Of a stretch of 64,000 bases of DNA, positions 7,875 through 17,305 are shown piece after piece. This DNA is from a bacterium (GTDB taxonomy: Bacteria; Krumholzibacteriota; Krumholzibacteriia; Krumholzibacteriales; Krumholzibacteriaceae), in NCBI GenBank assembly GCA_020350885.1, contig CP070727.1, forward strand, positions 1,654,306 to 1,718,305. Direction: 5' to 3'. Under the pieces are notes generated by a model. It saw only the letters and a list, made by a program, of their open reading frames with translations, was not told where the DNA came from and made no database searches. The translations under genes and the position numbers were made by a program. How positions within the stretch are numbered: the first letter of the stretch is position 1; every line of letters starts with the position of its first letter.

Positions 7875-8959
7875 TGCTGTATCATCTGCTCTATCCGTTA
7901 CGAGACTTTTTCTTTGCATTTAACGTTTTTCGGTACATCACATTCCGTGCCGCCTACGCCACGGTTACGGCACTCTTGATTTCGTTTGTTTTCGGTCCCC
8001 GGCTCATCAGATGGCTCACAAACTACCAGATCGGGCAACGCATCAGGAGTGAGGTACCACCGATGCACAACGACAAGGCCGGCACACCGACGATGGGTGG
8101 TATCCTCATGATTGCCGCGATCGTGCTCCCGACACTCCTCTGGGCGAACCTCAGGAATCCGTACATACAACTCGTCCTTGTCGTTACGGTATGGACGGGA
8201 TTGATCGGATTCTGGGACGACTACCTCAGCGTTATCAAGAAGCGGGACAAGGGATTGGTCGGCAGGTATAAGCTTCTCTGGCAATTGATGTTCGGCGCCG
8301 CTCTGGGAGTCTTTCTCTATATCAACCCGCTCGTGGATGCGGGAGTGACGCGTACCTCGGTACCGTTTCTCAAGGATCTCTACATCGATTGGGGCGTCTT
8401 CTACATACCCCTTGTCATGCTCGTCATCACCGGGACGTCGAATGCGGTGAATCTCACCGACGGTCTCGACGGACTCGCCGCCGGGGTTGCTGCCTTCTGC
8501 TTCTTCGCATTTGCCATGCTTGCCTATCTGAGCGGACATAAGGTCTTCGCCGAGTACCTGAACATCCTCTATCTCGAGGGCTGCGGTGAGCTCACGATCT
8601 ACTGCATGTCGGTGGTCGGCGCTGCACTCGGTTTCCTCTGGTTCAATGCACACCCGGCGTCGATCTTCATGGGTGATACGGGCTCACTCGCCCTCGGCGG
8701 GGCGCTCGGAACGATTGCGGTTCTTCTCAAGCGGGAGCTGCTGCTCGTCGTTATCGGCGGAATATTCGTCGCCGAGGCCTTCTCGGTGATTCTTCAGGTG
8801 GCTTTCTTCCGCCTCAGGGGCAGGCGGATCTTCAAGATGGCACCGCTCCACCACCACTTCGAGCTCAAGGGATGGCCCGAAAGCAAGGTCGTTGTACGGT
8901 TTTGGATCATTGCGGTGCTTCTGGCACTGCTGAGTATCAGCACGCTGAAGCTGCAGTAG
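7874..8959 (+). CDS. mraY: Phospho-N-acetylmuramoyl-pentapeptide-transferase MraY
   Basis: MraY transfers phospho-MurNAc-pentapeptide from UDP to undecaprenyl phosphate, making lipid I at the inner membrane. The 361-aa, strongly hydrophobic protein fits the ten-helix family. Diagnostic pieces are PPMHNDKAGTPTMGG, the Mg-binding DDY in GFWDDYLSVIKK, NLTDGLDGLA, and the C-terminal HHHFELKGWPE loop. The start ATG overlaps the murF stop by one base, so translation is coupled. Nothing in the sequence departs from the family. Confidence 0.97.
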   Translation: MLYHLLYPLRDFFFAFNVFRYITFRAAYATVTALLISFVFGPRLIRWLTNYQIGQRIRSEVPPMHNDKAGTPTMGGILMIAAIVLPTLLWANLRNPYIQLVLVVTVWTGLIGFWDDYLSVIKKRDKGLVGRYKLLWQLMFGAALGVFLYINPLVDAGVTRTSVPFLKDLYIDWGVFYIPLVMLVITGTSNAVNLTDGLDGLAAGVAAFCFFAFAMLAYLSGHKVFAEYLNILYLEGCGELTIYCMSVVGAALGFLWFNAHPASIFMGDTGSLALGGALGTIAVLLKRELLLVVIGGIFVAEAFSVILQVAFFRLRGRRIFKMAPLHHHFELKGWPESKVVVRFWIIAVLLALLSISTLKLQ

Positions 8960-9001
8960 GTTGGTGAACCGTTGCAGGAGACCAAGGGAGACAGGTTCGA
9001 G

Positions 9002-10363
9002 ATGAACGAGGGATGGGAGGAGATGTATACCGGCAGGAGGATTCTGGTGCTGGGCCTTGCACGCAGCGGCATAGCCGCTCTGCGGCTTCTGCGTGCCTGT
9101 GGCTCCGCGCCGATCGGGGCCGATGAGAACGCGGCCATAACGCTGCCGGCCGACCTGGACGGTGTTCCCGTGCATCTGGGCAGGTTCGATCCCGGCCTCC
9201 TCGACGGGTGTGACGAGGTGGTACTGAGTCCGGGTGTAGCCCTCCGGCACCCCTTCCTCGTAGAGGCCCAGGAACGGGGGATATCCGTCATCAGCGAGCT
9301 CGAGCTCGGTTACCGCTTCACACGCGCGGGGATTATCGCGGTAACCGGGACGAACGGCAAATCAACAACCGTTTCGATGGCAGGTGCGATCCTCGAGGCG
9401 GCGGGCTACCGGGCGATCGTGGCGGGCAACGTTGGTCTACCCCTGACCTCGGTGGCGGGGGAGCTGGACGAGGAGGGGTACTTCGTCCTTGAGGTGAGCA
9501 GTTTCCAGCTCGAGGCGATCTCGTCGTTTCACCCCCGGGTGGCGGTGTTGCTCAATATGACCCCCGATCATCTGGACCGCTACGAGAGCGTACGTGATTA
9601 CTATGATGCAAAGGTGCGGATTGTTCGAAACTGCACCGCCGACGATCTCTTCGTCTACAACGCCGCCGACCCGCGGTGTGCCGCCGTGGCGGAGACGTTT
9701 CCCGGCAGATCGGTACCGTTTTCATCACGGGCTCCGGTCGAGGAGGGCGCCTACCTGGACGGTGACCAATTGGTGCGGCGCAGCGGCGGAAGTGTCGAGG
9801 TGGTCGTCGCACGGGACGAGCTCGGGGTGGTCGGACTGCACAATATCGAGAACGCCCTCGCCGCCGTGGCCGCGGTGCGCTGTGTGGATGTACCGGCCGA
9901 GTCTTGCCGTGCAGCGCTCTCCGGTTTCCGAGGCCTGCCGCACCGGATGGAGCCGGTTGAGACGATCGACGGCATTACCTACTACAACGATTCGAAGGCG
10001 ACCAACGTCGAAGCGACCGTCATGAGCCTGAAGGGACTCAAAAGACCCGTCGTGTTGATAGCGGGTGGCTATGACAAGGGTGGCGATTTCACGAAGCTCC
10101 TCTCGGTCATCGACCGTATCAAGGCCGTCGTTACGATCGGTGAGGCGGGTTCGCTTATCGAGGAAGCGGTCGCCTCCCGCGTGCCGGTGGCCCGGGCCGC
10201 CTCGATGCAGGAGGCCGTCGAGATCGCCGGAAGGACCGCTGAACACGGACAGCTCGTCATACTTTCTCCGGCCTGTGCGAGCTTCGATATGTTCGAAAAC
10301 TACGAGCACCGCGGTGACGTGTTCAAGACCTGTGTGAAAGGACTCGTGAAGAGTAGCAGATGA
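9002..10363 (+). CDS. murD: UDP-MurNAc-L-alanine:D-glutamate ligase MurD
   Basis: MurD adds D-glutamate to UDP-MurNAc-L-Ala. From ATG 9002 the protein is 453 aa. It has an N-terminal Rossmann element GRRILVLGLARSG, the ATP motif TGTNGKST, EVSSFQLE, NMTPDHLDRY and YNDSKATN, all standard for MurD. The start is not certain. An upstream in-frame TTG at 8972 and a downstream ATG at 9023 are alternatives; 9002 has AAGGGAG about 11 bases upstream. The stop overlaps the ftsW start as ATGA. Confidence 0.95.
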   Translation: MNEGWEEMYTGRRILVLGLARSGIAALRLLRACGSAPIGADENAAITLPADLDGVPVHLGRFDPGLLDGCDEVVLSPGVALRHPFLVEAQERGISVISELELGYRFTRAGIIAVTGTNGKSTTVSMAGAILEAAGYRAIVAGNVGLPLTSVAGELDEEGYFVLEVSSFQLEAISSFHPRVAVLLNMTPDHLDRYESVRDYYDAKVRIVRNCTADDLFVYNAADPRCAAVAETFPGRSVPFSSRAPVEEGAYLDGDQLVRRSGGSVEVVVARDELGVVGLHNIENALAAVAAVRCVDVPAESCRAALSGFRGLPHRMEPVETIDGITYYNDSKATNVEATVMSLKGLKRPVVLIAGGYDKGGDFTKLLSVIDRIKAVVTIGEAGSLIEEAVASRVPVARAASMQEAVEIAGRTAEHGQLVILSPACASFDMFENYEHRGDVFKTCVKGLVKSSR

Positions 10364-11544
10364 TAGATGGCAAAAAATACGATCTCCAGCTCTTCTGTGT
10401 AACACTTCTACTCGTCGCGCTGGGACTTATCATGGTCACCTCCGCAACGCAGGTCATCGCCCAGGAACGTTTGAAAGCACCTTTCTATTATCTCCAGGGA
10501 CAGGCGATCCGTGTTGCACTAGGCCTGTGCTTTCTCATTATCTTCATGAAGATACCGTTCGGTCTCTTCCAGCGCTTCTCCACTGTGATTCTGTTCGTTT
10601 CGCTGCTCCTGTTGGCGGCGACATTCGTCTGGGGCCGTGAGATTCGTGGGGCCAGCCGCTCGCTTTCGATCTTTAACTTTATGCTCCAGCCCGTAGAGAT
10701 AGCGAAGCTTGCGCTCATGATCTTCCTCGCATCGAAGATCGCGGAATGGAAGAGACGCATCAAGCACTTCAAACGGGGATTCCTACCGCTGGTGGCCGTC
10801 GTCATGTTGATGGCGGTGCTGGTCGCCCTTCAACCGAACATCAGCAACGCGTGCTTGATCGTCCTCGTATCCTTCTCGGTTCTCTTTATTGGCGGGTGCA
10901 GGCTCATCCACATGGTCCCGGTCGCCTCATGCATGCTCGCCGCCACCGCTCCGTTCGTGTACCGGTTTGCGCACGTGCATGGACGCATCGAGGCGTACCT
11001 CAATCGCGGCACCGATCTCAAGGGCTTGAACTGGCAGGTAGAACAGTCGCTCATCGCCCTCGGTTCCGGATTCCTTTTCGGATGCGGGCCGGGGCGGGGG
11101 CATCAGAAGTACAGCTTCCTGCCGGATGCACATACGGATTTTATCTACTCGATCATTGGTGAGGAACTGGGAGCCATCGGTACGATATCCGTTCTCGTGC
11201 TCTTCGCTTTTATTCTCATGAGGGCGGTTCGTGCCGCGCGTCGCTCCCCCAACGCCTTCGGATATCTCCTCGCCGTCGGCATCGGCATCTCGATCTTCTT
11301 GACCGCCGTAATCAATATGGCTATGACACTCGGTATTATCCCAACCGCCGGGCTTCCCCTTCCGTTCATCAGCTATGGAGGTTCGTCACTCGTTACCTCC
11401 CTGGCAGCGGTTGGGATCCTTTTGAATATATCTTCACAGGGATCCAAGCGGGCTTGCGTATCTGAACGGGTTGCACACTCGAGGCCCGGACGAAAGGTGT
11501 ATGCACGGCGATCGCGCCGTCCATCGAGACCAACGAGGCATTGA
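10360..11544 (+). CDS. ftsW: Septal peptidoglycan glycosyltransferase FtsW
   Basis: FtsW is the SEDS-family polymerase that extends septal glycan strands from lipid II with FtsI. The 394-aa protein has about ten hydrophobic helices. It retains PVEIAKLALM, the large loop with LNWQVEQSLIALGSG, HTDFIYSIIGEELG (the Asp here aligns with the putative catalytic residue), and PLPFISYGGSS. One segment reads QPNISNA where many homologues have QPDFGTA. A basic C-terminal tail of about 35 residues follows the last helix. Both ends overlap neighbours (murD and murG). Confidence 0.95.
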   Translation: MIDGKKYDLQLFCVTLLLVALGLIMVTSATQVIAQERLKAPFYYLQGQAIRVALGLCFLIIFMKIPFGLFQRFSTVILFVSLLLLAATFVWGREIRGASRSLSIFNFMLQPVEIAKLALMIFLASKIAEWKRRIKHFKRGFLPLVAVVMLMAVLVALQPNISNACLIVLVSFSVLFIGGCRLIHMVPVASCMLAATAPFVYRFAHVHGRIEAYLNRGTDLKGLNWQVEQSLIALGSGFLFGCGPGRGHQKYSFLPDAHTDFIYSIIGEELGAIGTISVLVLFAFILMRAVRAARRSPNAFGYLLAVGIGISIFLTAVINMAMTLGIIPTAGLPLPFISYGGSSLVTSLAAVGILLNISSQGSKRACVSERVAHSRPGRKVYARRSRRPSRPTRH

Positions 11545-12668
11545 TGGAGATGAAGATGGTGTGTGCAGGTGGAGGAACCGGCGGACATATCTATCCCGCC
11601 CTCTCTGTCGCTGATGTGCTGACTTCGAGGTTTCCCGATTTAAAAACCCTCTTCGTCGGCACGAAATCGGGACTCGAGTCCAGTGTCGTCCCGGAGGCGG
11701 GTTACGAGATCGAGTTCATCGTTGCACGGGGTGTAAGGGGGCGCGGCTATCTAGGAAAGGCACTCACACTCGCCAGCGTGTGTATCGGATTCATACAGGC
11801 GCTTCTGATCCTCCTGCGCTTCAAACCCGGGCTCGTCTTCGGCTCCGGTGGATACGCCAGTGCCTCTGTCGTTATGGCCGCCTCGCTCCTGAGACGCAAG
11901 GTTGTGCTCCAGGAACAGAATTCCGTGCCGGGCCTGACGAACAGGCTCCTGGCACCACGGGCCGAGCGGGTATACCTGGGATTTGAGAAGGCCGCCGGCT
12001 ACCTGCGGGATCATCCGGGTGTCAGAGTGACCGGGAATCCGCTCAGGAGCGTACTTCTCGAACCGTGCCCCGGTGAGCCGCGGAAGGCGTTCGGTCTCGG
12101 GGATGAGATGCCGGTACTTCTCGTCTTCGGTGGCAGCCAGGGTGCACGGAATCTCAATAGGGCGGCCGTCGACTACCTGCTGCGCCACGAGCGCGTGCAG
12201 GCCATTCTTCAAACGGGTACCGGGGACTATACGTGGGTCCGCACTGAAATGGAGCAATGTGCAGATCGTGTGTACGTATCCCCCTATATCTCGGAGATAC
12301 ATCTCGCCTATGGAGCGGCGGATGTAGCTCTTGCCAGGGCGGGTGCCCTGAGCGTGTCGGAGCTGGCGGCGGTCGGGCTCCCGGCCATTCTCGTGCCCTA
12401 CCCGTATGCGGCGGACGATCATCAGGCGCACAACGCAACTCTGCTCGTCGAGGCCGGCGGCGCTCTCGTGATCGAGGACGACCGGTTGGACGGGGGAACC
12501 CTGGGTGACGTGCTCGATCCTCTCCTGGCCGATACCGGGCGGCTCGAGCGAATGAGGAACGCGCTCGAGGCAGTGGCATCGCGTGAGGCGGCGGGGCGGA
12601 TCGCCGATGATATACAGCACCTATGCGGCTGGGGTGCGGATGCCACGAAGGCGGGGGGGGGATCATGA
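11544..12668 (+). CDS. murG: Lipid II synthase MurG (UDP-GlcNAc transferase)
   Basis: MurG adds GlcNAc to lipid I on the cytoplasmic face, forming lipid II. Starting at ATG 11544, which overlaps the ftsW stop and has GAGG 5 bases upstream, it is 374 aa. Family landmarks are the N-terminal GGGTGGHIYPAL loop, FGSGGYAS, LQEQNSVPGLTN, the UDP-binding FGGSQGARNLN, and SELAAVGLPAILVPYP. The last codons are formed by a run of nine G residues (12653-12661) that also acts as the ribosome-site region of murC. Confidence 0.96.
   Translation: MEMKMVCAGGGTGGHIYPALSVADVLTSRFPDLKTLFVGTKSGLESSVVPEAGYEIEFIVARGVRGRGYLGKALTLASVCIGFIQALLILLRFKPGLVFGSGGYASASVVMAASLLRRKVVLQEQNSVPGLTNRLLAPRAERVYLGFEKAAGYLRDHPGVRVTGNPLRSVLLEPCPGEPRKAFGLGDEMPVLLVFGGSQGARNLNRAAVDYLLRHERVQAILQTGTGDYTWVRTEMEQCADRVYVSPYISEIHLAYGAADVALARAGALSVSELAAVGLPAILVPYPYAADDHQAHNATLLVEAGGALVIEDDRLDGGTLGDVLDPLLADTGRLERMRNALEAVASREAAGRIADDIQHLCGWGADATKAGGGS
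12653..12661 (+). repeat. G9 homopolymer at the murG/murC junction
   Basis: Nine consecutive G residues encode the end of MurG and lie 3 bases before the murC start at 12665. The tract serves as a G-rich ribosome-site region. Slippage would change the MurG C-terminus, its stop position and the murC spacing. Confidence 0.7.
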
Positions 12669-14089
12669 TGGTTCGGAGCGAACAGAGAAAAAAAGGAATT
12701 CGGACGCTACTGGGCAAGACGAGACGGGTCCACTTTGTAGGAATCGGCGGCGTCGGCATGAGCGGTATTGCCGAGGTGCTCGTCAATCTCGGCTTCACGG
12801 TGAGTGGCTCGGATATCGAGCGGAGTACGGTTACCGAGCGTCTGGCTTCCATCGGTGCACGGATCCGGTACCGGCACAGCGCCCGGAACATAAGGGGAAG
12901 CGATGTCGTGGTCGTCTCATCCGCCATCAGCTCGGCCAATCCCGAAATCGTCGCGGCCGAAGAGCTCGGAATTCCGGTCATTCCCCGGACGGACATGCTC
13001 TCGGAGCTCATGCGCATGCGGACCGGTGTGGCTGTGGCGGGGGCCCATGGCAAGACGACGACCACCTCGCTGGCGGCGACGGTCCTCCAGGAGGCCGGTC
13101 TCGATCCAACCGTGGTGGTCGGCGGCAGAGTGAAAGGACTTCGTTCGAACGCCCGCCTGGGAGAAGGTGAATTCCTGGTGGCGGAGGCCGACGAGAGCGA
13201 CGGCAACTTCGTGCGGCTCTCACCGGTCTATGCAATTATCACGAATATCGATGCGGAGCACCTCGATTTCTACGGCGGGCTGGAGCGTATATACGACGCC
13301 TTCGTGCAATTCGCTCGGACCGTCCCGTTCTACGGCGCCGTGATCTGCTGTGCGGACAATCCGCATGTCCAGGCGATACTACCGAGAATCGGCCGGCGCA
13401 TACTCACATATGGATTCCACCCCGATGTGTTCGTGCAGGGTGAGATCGCCGAAACCGGTCCGACCGGCACGGCCTTCACCCTCATGGTGGGAGGAAAGCG
13501 GCGGGGAAGACTCTTTCTGCGGATGCCTGGCCGTTACAACGTGCAGAACGCACTCGGTGTCTGTGCGCTTGCCGAGGAGTTGGGTATCAAGTTTTCCGAT
13601 ATGAGGGCGGCCTTTTCGGGATTCGAGGGTGTGGCCCGTCGCCTGGAGATAAAAGGCGAGGCAGGCGGCATCCTGTTTGTTGATGATTACGGTCACCATC
13701 CCACGGAGATCGAGGCGACGGTCGAGACCGTGCACGAGAGTTACCGGCGCCGTCTCATCGTCGTGTTTCAACCCCACCGCTATACAAGGACGAGGGACCT
13801 CCACCAGCGCTTCGAGAAGAGTTTCAAGGATGCGGACGAGGTGTTTGTAACGGAAATTTACCCGGCAGGAGAACGCCCCATTCCCGGTGTCAACGGAGAG
13901 CTGGTCTACCGGGCCGTCCTGAAGGGAGGCGCGAGCAGGGTGAGCTATTTCCCTGCATGGAAGGATCTCCGGGCGGCCGTCCTGGCGAGCATCAAGCCGG
14001 GCGATCTCGTTCTCACGCTCGGTGCCGGTAACATATGGAAGCTGGGGGAGGAGCTATGCGAACTCGTAGAAAGCAGGGGGAAAGAATGA
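12665..14089 (+). CDS. murC: UDP-N-acetylmuramate:L-alanine ligase MurC
   Basis: MurC starts the stem peptide by adding L-Ala to UDP-MurNAc. I place the start at ATG 12665, which overlaps the murG stop as ATGA and lies behind a G-rich stretch; this gives 474 aa. Visible motifs are HFVGIGGVGMSGIA, SGSDIERS, the ATP-binding GAHGKTTTT, EADESDGNF, and the C-terminal DDYGHHPTEIEAT and FQPHRYTRT. The gene runs straight into ftsQ; in many bacteria murB and ddl would lie between them. Confidence 0.96.
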   Translation: MMVRSEQRKKGIRTLLGKTRRVHFVGIGGVGMSGIAEVLVNLGFTVSGSDIERSTVTERLASIGARIRYRHSARNIRGSDVVVVSSAISSANPEIVAAEELGIPVIPRTDMLSELMRMRTGVAVAGAHGKTTTTSLAATVLQEAGLDPTVVVGGRVKGLRSNARLGEGEFLVAEADESDGNFVRLSPVYAIITNIDAEHLDFYGGLERIYDAFVQFARTVPFYGAVICCADNPHVQAILPRIGRRILTYGFHPDVFVQGEIAETGPTGTAFTLMVGGKRRGRLFLRMPGRYNVQNALGVCALAEELGIKFSDMRAAFSGFEGVARRLEIKGEAGGILFVDDYGHHPTEIEATVETVHESYRRRLIVVFQPHRYTRTRDLHQRFEKSFKDADEVFVTEIYPAGERPIPGVNGELVYRAVLKGGASRVSYFPAWKDLRAAVLASIKPGDLVLTLGAGNIWKLGEELCELVESRGKE

Positions 14090-14838
14090 AATACCGGGTT
14101 GGCAGGAAGATGGTTGTCACAAAGAGAACCGTGCGCCGCCGCCCGATCCTGCGCGTCATTCCCTTGCTGGTGATCGTGATACTGTGCGGAACACTGTACC
14201 TGTGCCTCTGGACGGACTGTTTCACGATACGTGAGATACACTTTCTCGGATGTTATCATCTACCTGCCGATACGCTGGACGCGGTGAAACAGGGATTCAT
14301 CGGCGGCAATCTGCTCACGATCTCTCTCGCGATGCTTAGGGATCGACTCCTTCGGATCCCGGAAATACGCCAGGTAACCTTTAGAAAGCGGTTCTTTCAC
14401 AAGCTCGATTGCTACCTTCAGCGTCGCGAGCCGGTGGCCGTCCTCGCCGCCGATGACGTTATCGAAGTCGATGCCGACGGAGTGATGATCCTGAGACGGA
14501 ACGGCGGTTGCGAGCTGGATCTTCCCGTTATAACGGGGATTGCCCGGGGGGAATTGGAGAGTCCAGGCGGTGCAGCGAAGGTTCGCAAGGCCGTCGAGGT
14601 TCTCGAGCTCCTCAAAGATTTCGGTTTCTCCCCGGCGGATCAGCTCTCCGAGATCCATAGTGAAGGCGATGAGATCATGTTGATCTGGATGGGCACGGGA
14701 ACCCTCATCAGGATAGGTAATGAACCATATATCGAAAAGATAAGAAAATTCAAGGCTGTCTACCGGACATTGCACGAAGGTGAGCGTTTTCCGGCGCTTA
14801 TCGATCTGCGTTTCGACCGGCAGGTCGTTGTCAGGTGA
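14086..14838 (+). CDS. ftsQ: Cell division protein FtsQ-like
   Basis: FtsQ is a bitopic divisome scaffold with an extracytoplasmic POTRA domain. From ATG 14086 (ATGA overlap with murC, GGGGG five bases upstream) it is 250 aa. A basic cytoplasmic stretch with RRRPILR is followed by one transmembrane helix at about 25-46 and then the POTRA-like strand FTIREIHFLGCYHL. The FtsQ-domain segment RRFFHK..CYLQRREPVAVL follows in slightly variant form. Sequence identity is moderate, but the position between murC and ftsA supports the call. Confidence 0.88.
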   Translation: MKYRVGRKMVVTKRTVRRRPILRVIPLLVIVILCGTLYLCLWTDCFTIREIHFLGCYHLPADTLDAVKQGFIGGNLLTISLAMLRDRLLRIPEIRQVTFRKRFFHKLDCYLQRREPVAVLAADDVIEVDADGVMILRRNGGCELDLPVITGIARGELESPGGAAKVRKAVEVLELLKDFGFSPADQLSEIHSEGDEIMLIWMGTGTLIRIGNEPYIEKIRKFKAVYRTLHEGERFPALIDLRFDRQVVVR

Positions 14839-14860
14839 GGCAGATGCAGAGGGAGGAGTG

Positions 14861-16096
14861 ATGTCTACAATGGCACCGGATTTCATCGTGAGTATCGATG
14901 TCGGAACCACACGGGTATCGGTCCTCGTCGGTGAGGTGGGTGGGGGTGAAGGGATCCGCATTGTCGGTGCCGGTTCCAGTCCGTCCGAGGGAATGAAACG
15001 CGGCATGGTCGTCAATATCGAGAGGGCCGCAGCCTGTGTGCGCAGGGCCATCGCGGAGGCGGAGAAGATGGCCGGCTTGGAGATTCAGGGTGTGTGCGCG
15101 GGTATCTCCGGTCCCCATGTTAAGAGTTTCAACAGCCGGGGTGTCATCGCGATCCCGACGAACCGCCGCGAGATCTCCACGAAGGACGTGGAGCGTGTCA
15201 CGAAGGCCGCTGGCAATATAACGCTCCCTTCGGAGCGTGAGGTTCTTCATGCGATTCCGCAGGATTTCGTTGTCGATAATGAGAGCGGTATCCGGGATCC
15301 GGTTGGAATGTCGGCGATGAGGCTCGAGGCCGAAGTGCATCTCATCACGGGACATACCATGTCCATCGAGAACTTCGTGAAGGTACTGAGGAAAGCAGAG
15401 CTGGATTTGCTCGATCTCTTTTTCGCACCCGTCGCCACGGCAAAGGCCGTACTCACCGAGGACGAGATGGAATCGGGGTGCGTACTCGTGGACATGGGAG
15501 GGGGTGTGGCGGGCTATGCGCTCTATCAGGGCGGATGCCTGCGGAAGAGTGGCGGTATCGCACTGGGCGGCGGGAATGTGACGAACGACATAGCCATTGG
15601 CCTGCGGGTGCCCGTTTCAGTCGCCGAGCAGCTCAAATGCAAACATGGTATGGCTGTCGGATCGATGGCGGGCGGCGACGAGGTTGTGACATTGCCCGCC
15701 GTCGGGAGCAAAAGCAACCGGGAAATCAGAAGGCAGATCATAGCATCCATTATCGAACCGCGCTGCGAGGAGATCTTCACGCTCATCAAGAAAGAGCTCT
15801 CATCCGAAAGTTACTACCGGATGCTCGGTAGCGGTATCGTTCTCACGGGAGGCGGTGCAAAACTCGAGGGATTGGATGTCGTGGCGGAACAGGTATTCGA
15901 TCAGACGGTCCGTATCGGGCGGCCGTTCGGGCTCGATGGACTCGTCGAGATCGCCAGCGACGAATCGTGGAGCACCGCCACTGGTCTCCTCCTCTACGAG
16001 AAGGCCTGTCTCGAGGGACGTACACGACGCACCGGTCTCGGTGACCGGTTCGGGTGGATGTTCGATCGACTGAGAAAGATAGCGAGTTTGTTTTGA
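14861..16096 (+). CDS. ftsA: Cell division protein FtsA
   Basis: FtsA is the actin-like protein that tethers FtsZ to the membrane. The ATG at 14861 follows GGGAGG by 4 bases and gives 411 aa; an in-frame upstream ATG would intrude into ftsQ. Visible actin-fold elements are the first phosphate loop SIDVGTTRVSVLVGE, VDMGGGVAGYALY, and LTGGGAKLEG near the C-terminus. The last residues, WMFDRLRKIASLF, form a typical amphipathic membrane-targeting helix. Insert 1C lies in the middle as usual. It precedes ftsZ by 43 bases. Confidence 0.96.
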   Translation: MSTMAPDFIVSIDVGTTRVSVLVGEVGGGEGIRIVGAGSSPSEGMKRGMVVNIERAAACVRRAIAEAEKMAGLEIQGVCAGISGPHVKSFNSRGVIAIPTNRREISTKDVERVTKAAGNITLPSEREVLHAIPQDFVVDNESGIRDPVGMSAMRLEAEVHLITGHTMSIENFVKVLRKAELDLLDLFFAPVATAKAVLTEDEMESGCVLVDMGGGVAGYALYQGGCLRKSGGIALGGGNVTNDIAIGLRVPVSVAEQLKCKHGMAVGSMAGGDEVVTLPAVGSKSNREIRRQIIASIIEPRCEEIFTLIKKELSSESYYRMLGSGIVLTGGGAKLEGLDVVAEQVFDQTVRIGRPFGLDGLVEIASDESWSTATGLLLYEKACLEGRTRRTGLGDRFGWMFDRLRKIASLF

Positions 16097-16139
16097 GCTT
16101 TCATGAACGGGAGATAAGTTAACAGGAAGGGGGTCCAGT

Positions 16140-17291
16140 ATGAGGTTCGAGTTCGACGAGTTTGACGAGCTGGCACGGCTCAAGGTGGTGGGAGTCGGTG
16201 GTGCCGGCGGCAACGCCGTCAACCGCATGATCTCCGCCGGATTACAGGGTGTCGAGTTTATCGCTGTCAATACCGATGCACAGGTTCTGGAGCTTTCGAT
16301 GGCACACAAGAAGCTCCAGATCGGGGCCAGGCTGACCAAGGGGCTTGGCTCCGGAGGCGATCCGGAGGTCGGACGGAGGGCCATCGAGGAGGATGGAGAC
16401 CTGGTCAAGGAAGTGCTCGAGGGCACCGATATGGTCTTTGTCACCGCCGGCATGGGTGGTGGGACTGGGACCGGTGCCGGTCCCATCATTGCACGGATGG
16501 CACGGGAGCACGGAGCCCTGACGGTCGGGATCGTCACGCGCCCGTTTTCCTTCGAGGGCCGCAGGCGGGAGAAGATAGCGCTCGAAGGTATCGCTGAGCT
16601 CAAGCAGGAAGTGGATACCCTCATCGTTATCCAGAACGACAGGCTTCTCTCACTGGTGCCTGCCGAAACTCCGCTCACCGAGGCCTTCTCGAAGGCGGAC
16701 GGGATTCTCCACCACGCTACCAAGGGGATTTCCGATCTCATTATGATTCCAGGGCTTATAAATCTTGACTTCGCCGATGTTCGCTCTATTATGAGCGGGA
16801 TGGGTGACGCCCTTATGGGAAGCGGTGTTGCACGTGGTGAGAACAGGGCGATACAGGCGGCGCAGATGGCACTTCGCTCCCCACTCCTGGACGATGTCAC
16901 GATCAAGGGTGCGAAGGGTGTGCTCGTGAACATTACCGGCGATGAACGGTTGACACTGCACGAGGTATCCCAGGCGACCGCGATCATCAGCGAGGAGGCG
17001 GGCGATGATGCCTATGTCATCTTCGGGGCGGTCGTGAACGAGAAGAGCACTGATGAGATAAACGTGACCGTAATTGCCACAGGGTTCATGAGCACGGAGC
17101 GGGAGATCGTACCGTCCTTTACGGCACGCCTGGAAAATACGGAGGTTTTCGATATCCGGGGGCTCGAGGGCAGCGGTAGATGTGAGGAACCGGAAACGGG
17201 GGATGAGGCCCGGGAGAATCTCGTGGGGGCCGGCTGCCTGCACGAGACAAACCTCGACATACCGACGTTCCTCAGGAAGCAGCTGGATTAG
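16140..17291 (+). CDS. ftsZ: Cell division GTPase FtsZ
   Basis: FtsZ polymerises with GTP into the division ring. The 383-aa protein has VVGVGGAGGNAVNRM, the tubulin signature GGGTGTG at 106-112, and the T7-loop NLDFAD that completes the GTPase site between subunits. After the globular core (to about 316) comes a variable linker. A conserved C-terminal peptide, LDIPTFLRKQ, then docks to FtsA. The linker includes an acidic EEPETGDEARE segment. It is preceded by AGGAAGGGGG as ribosome site. Confidence 0.98.
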   Translation: MRFEFDEFDELARLKVVGVGGAGGNAVNRMISAGLQGVEFIAVNTDAQVLELSMAHKKLQIGARLTKGLGSGGDPEVGRRAIEEDGDLVKEVLEGTDMVFVTAGMGGGTGTGAGPIIARMAREHGALTVGIVTRPFSFEGRRREKIALEGIAELKQEVDTLIVIQNDRLLSLVPAETPLTEAFSKADGILHHATKGISDLIMIPGLINLDFADVRSIMSGMGDALMGSGVARGENRAIQAAQMALRSPLLDDVTIKGAKGVLVNITGDERLTLHEVSQATAIISEEAGDDAYVIFGAVVNEKSTDEINVTVIATGFMSTEREIVPSFTARLENTEVFDIRGLEGSGRCEEPETGDEARENLVGAGCLHETNLDIPTFLRKQLD

Positions 17292-17305
17292 GCGAGGAGT
17301 TCCTT

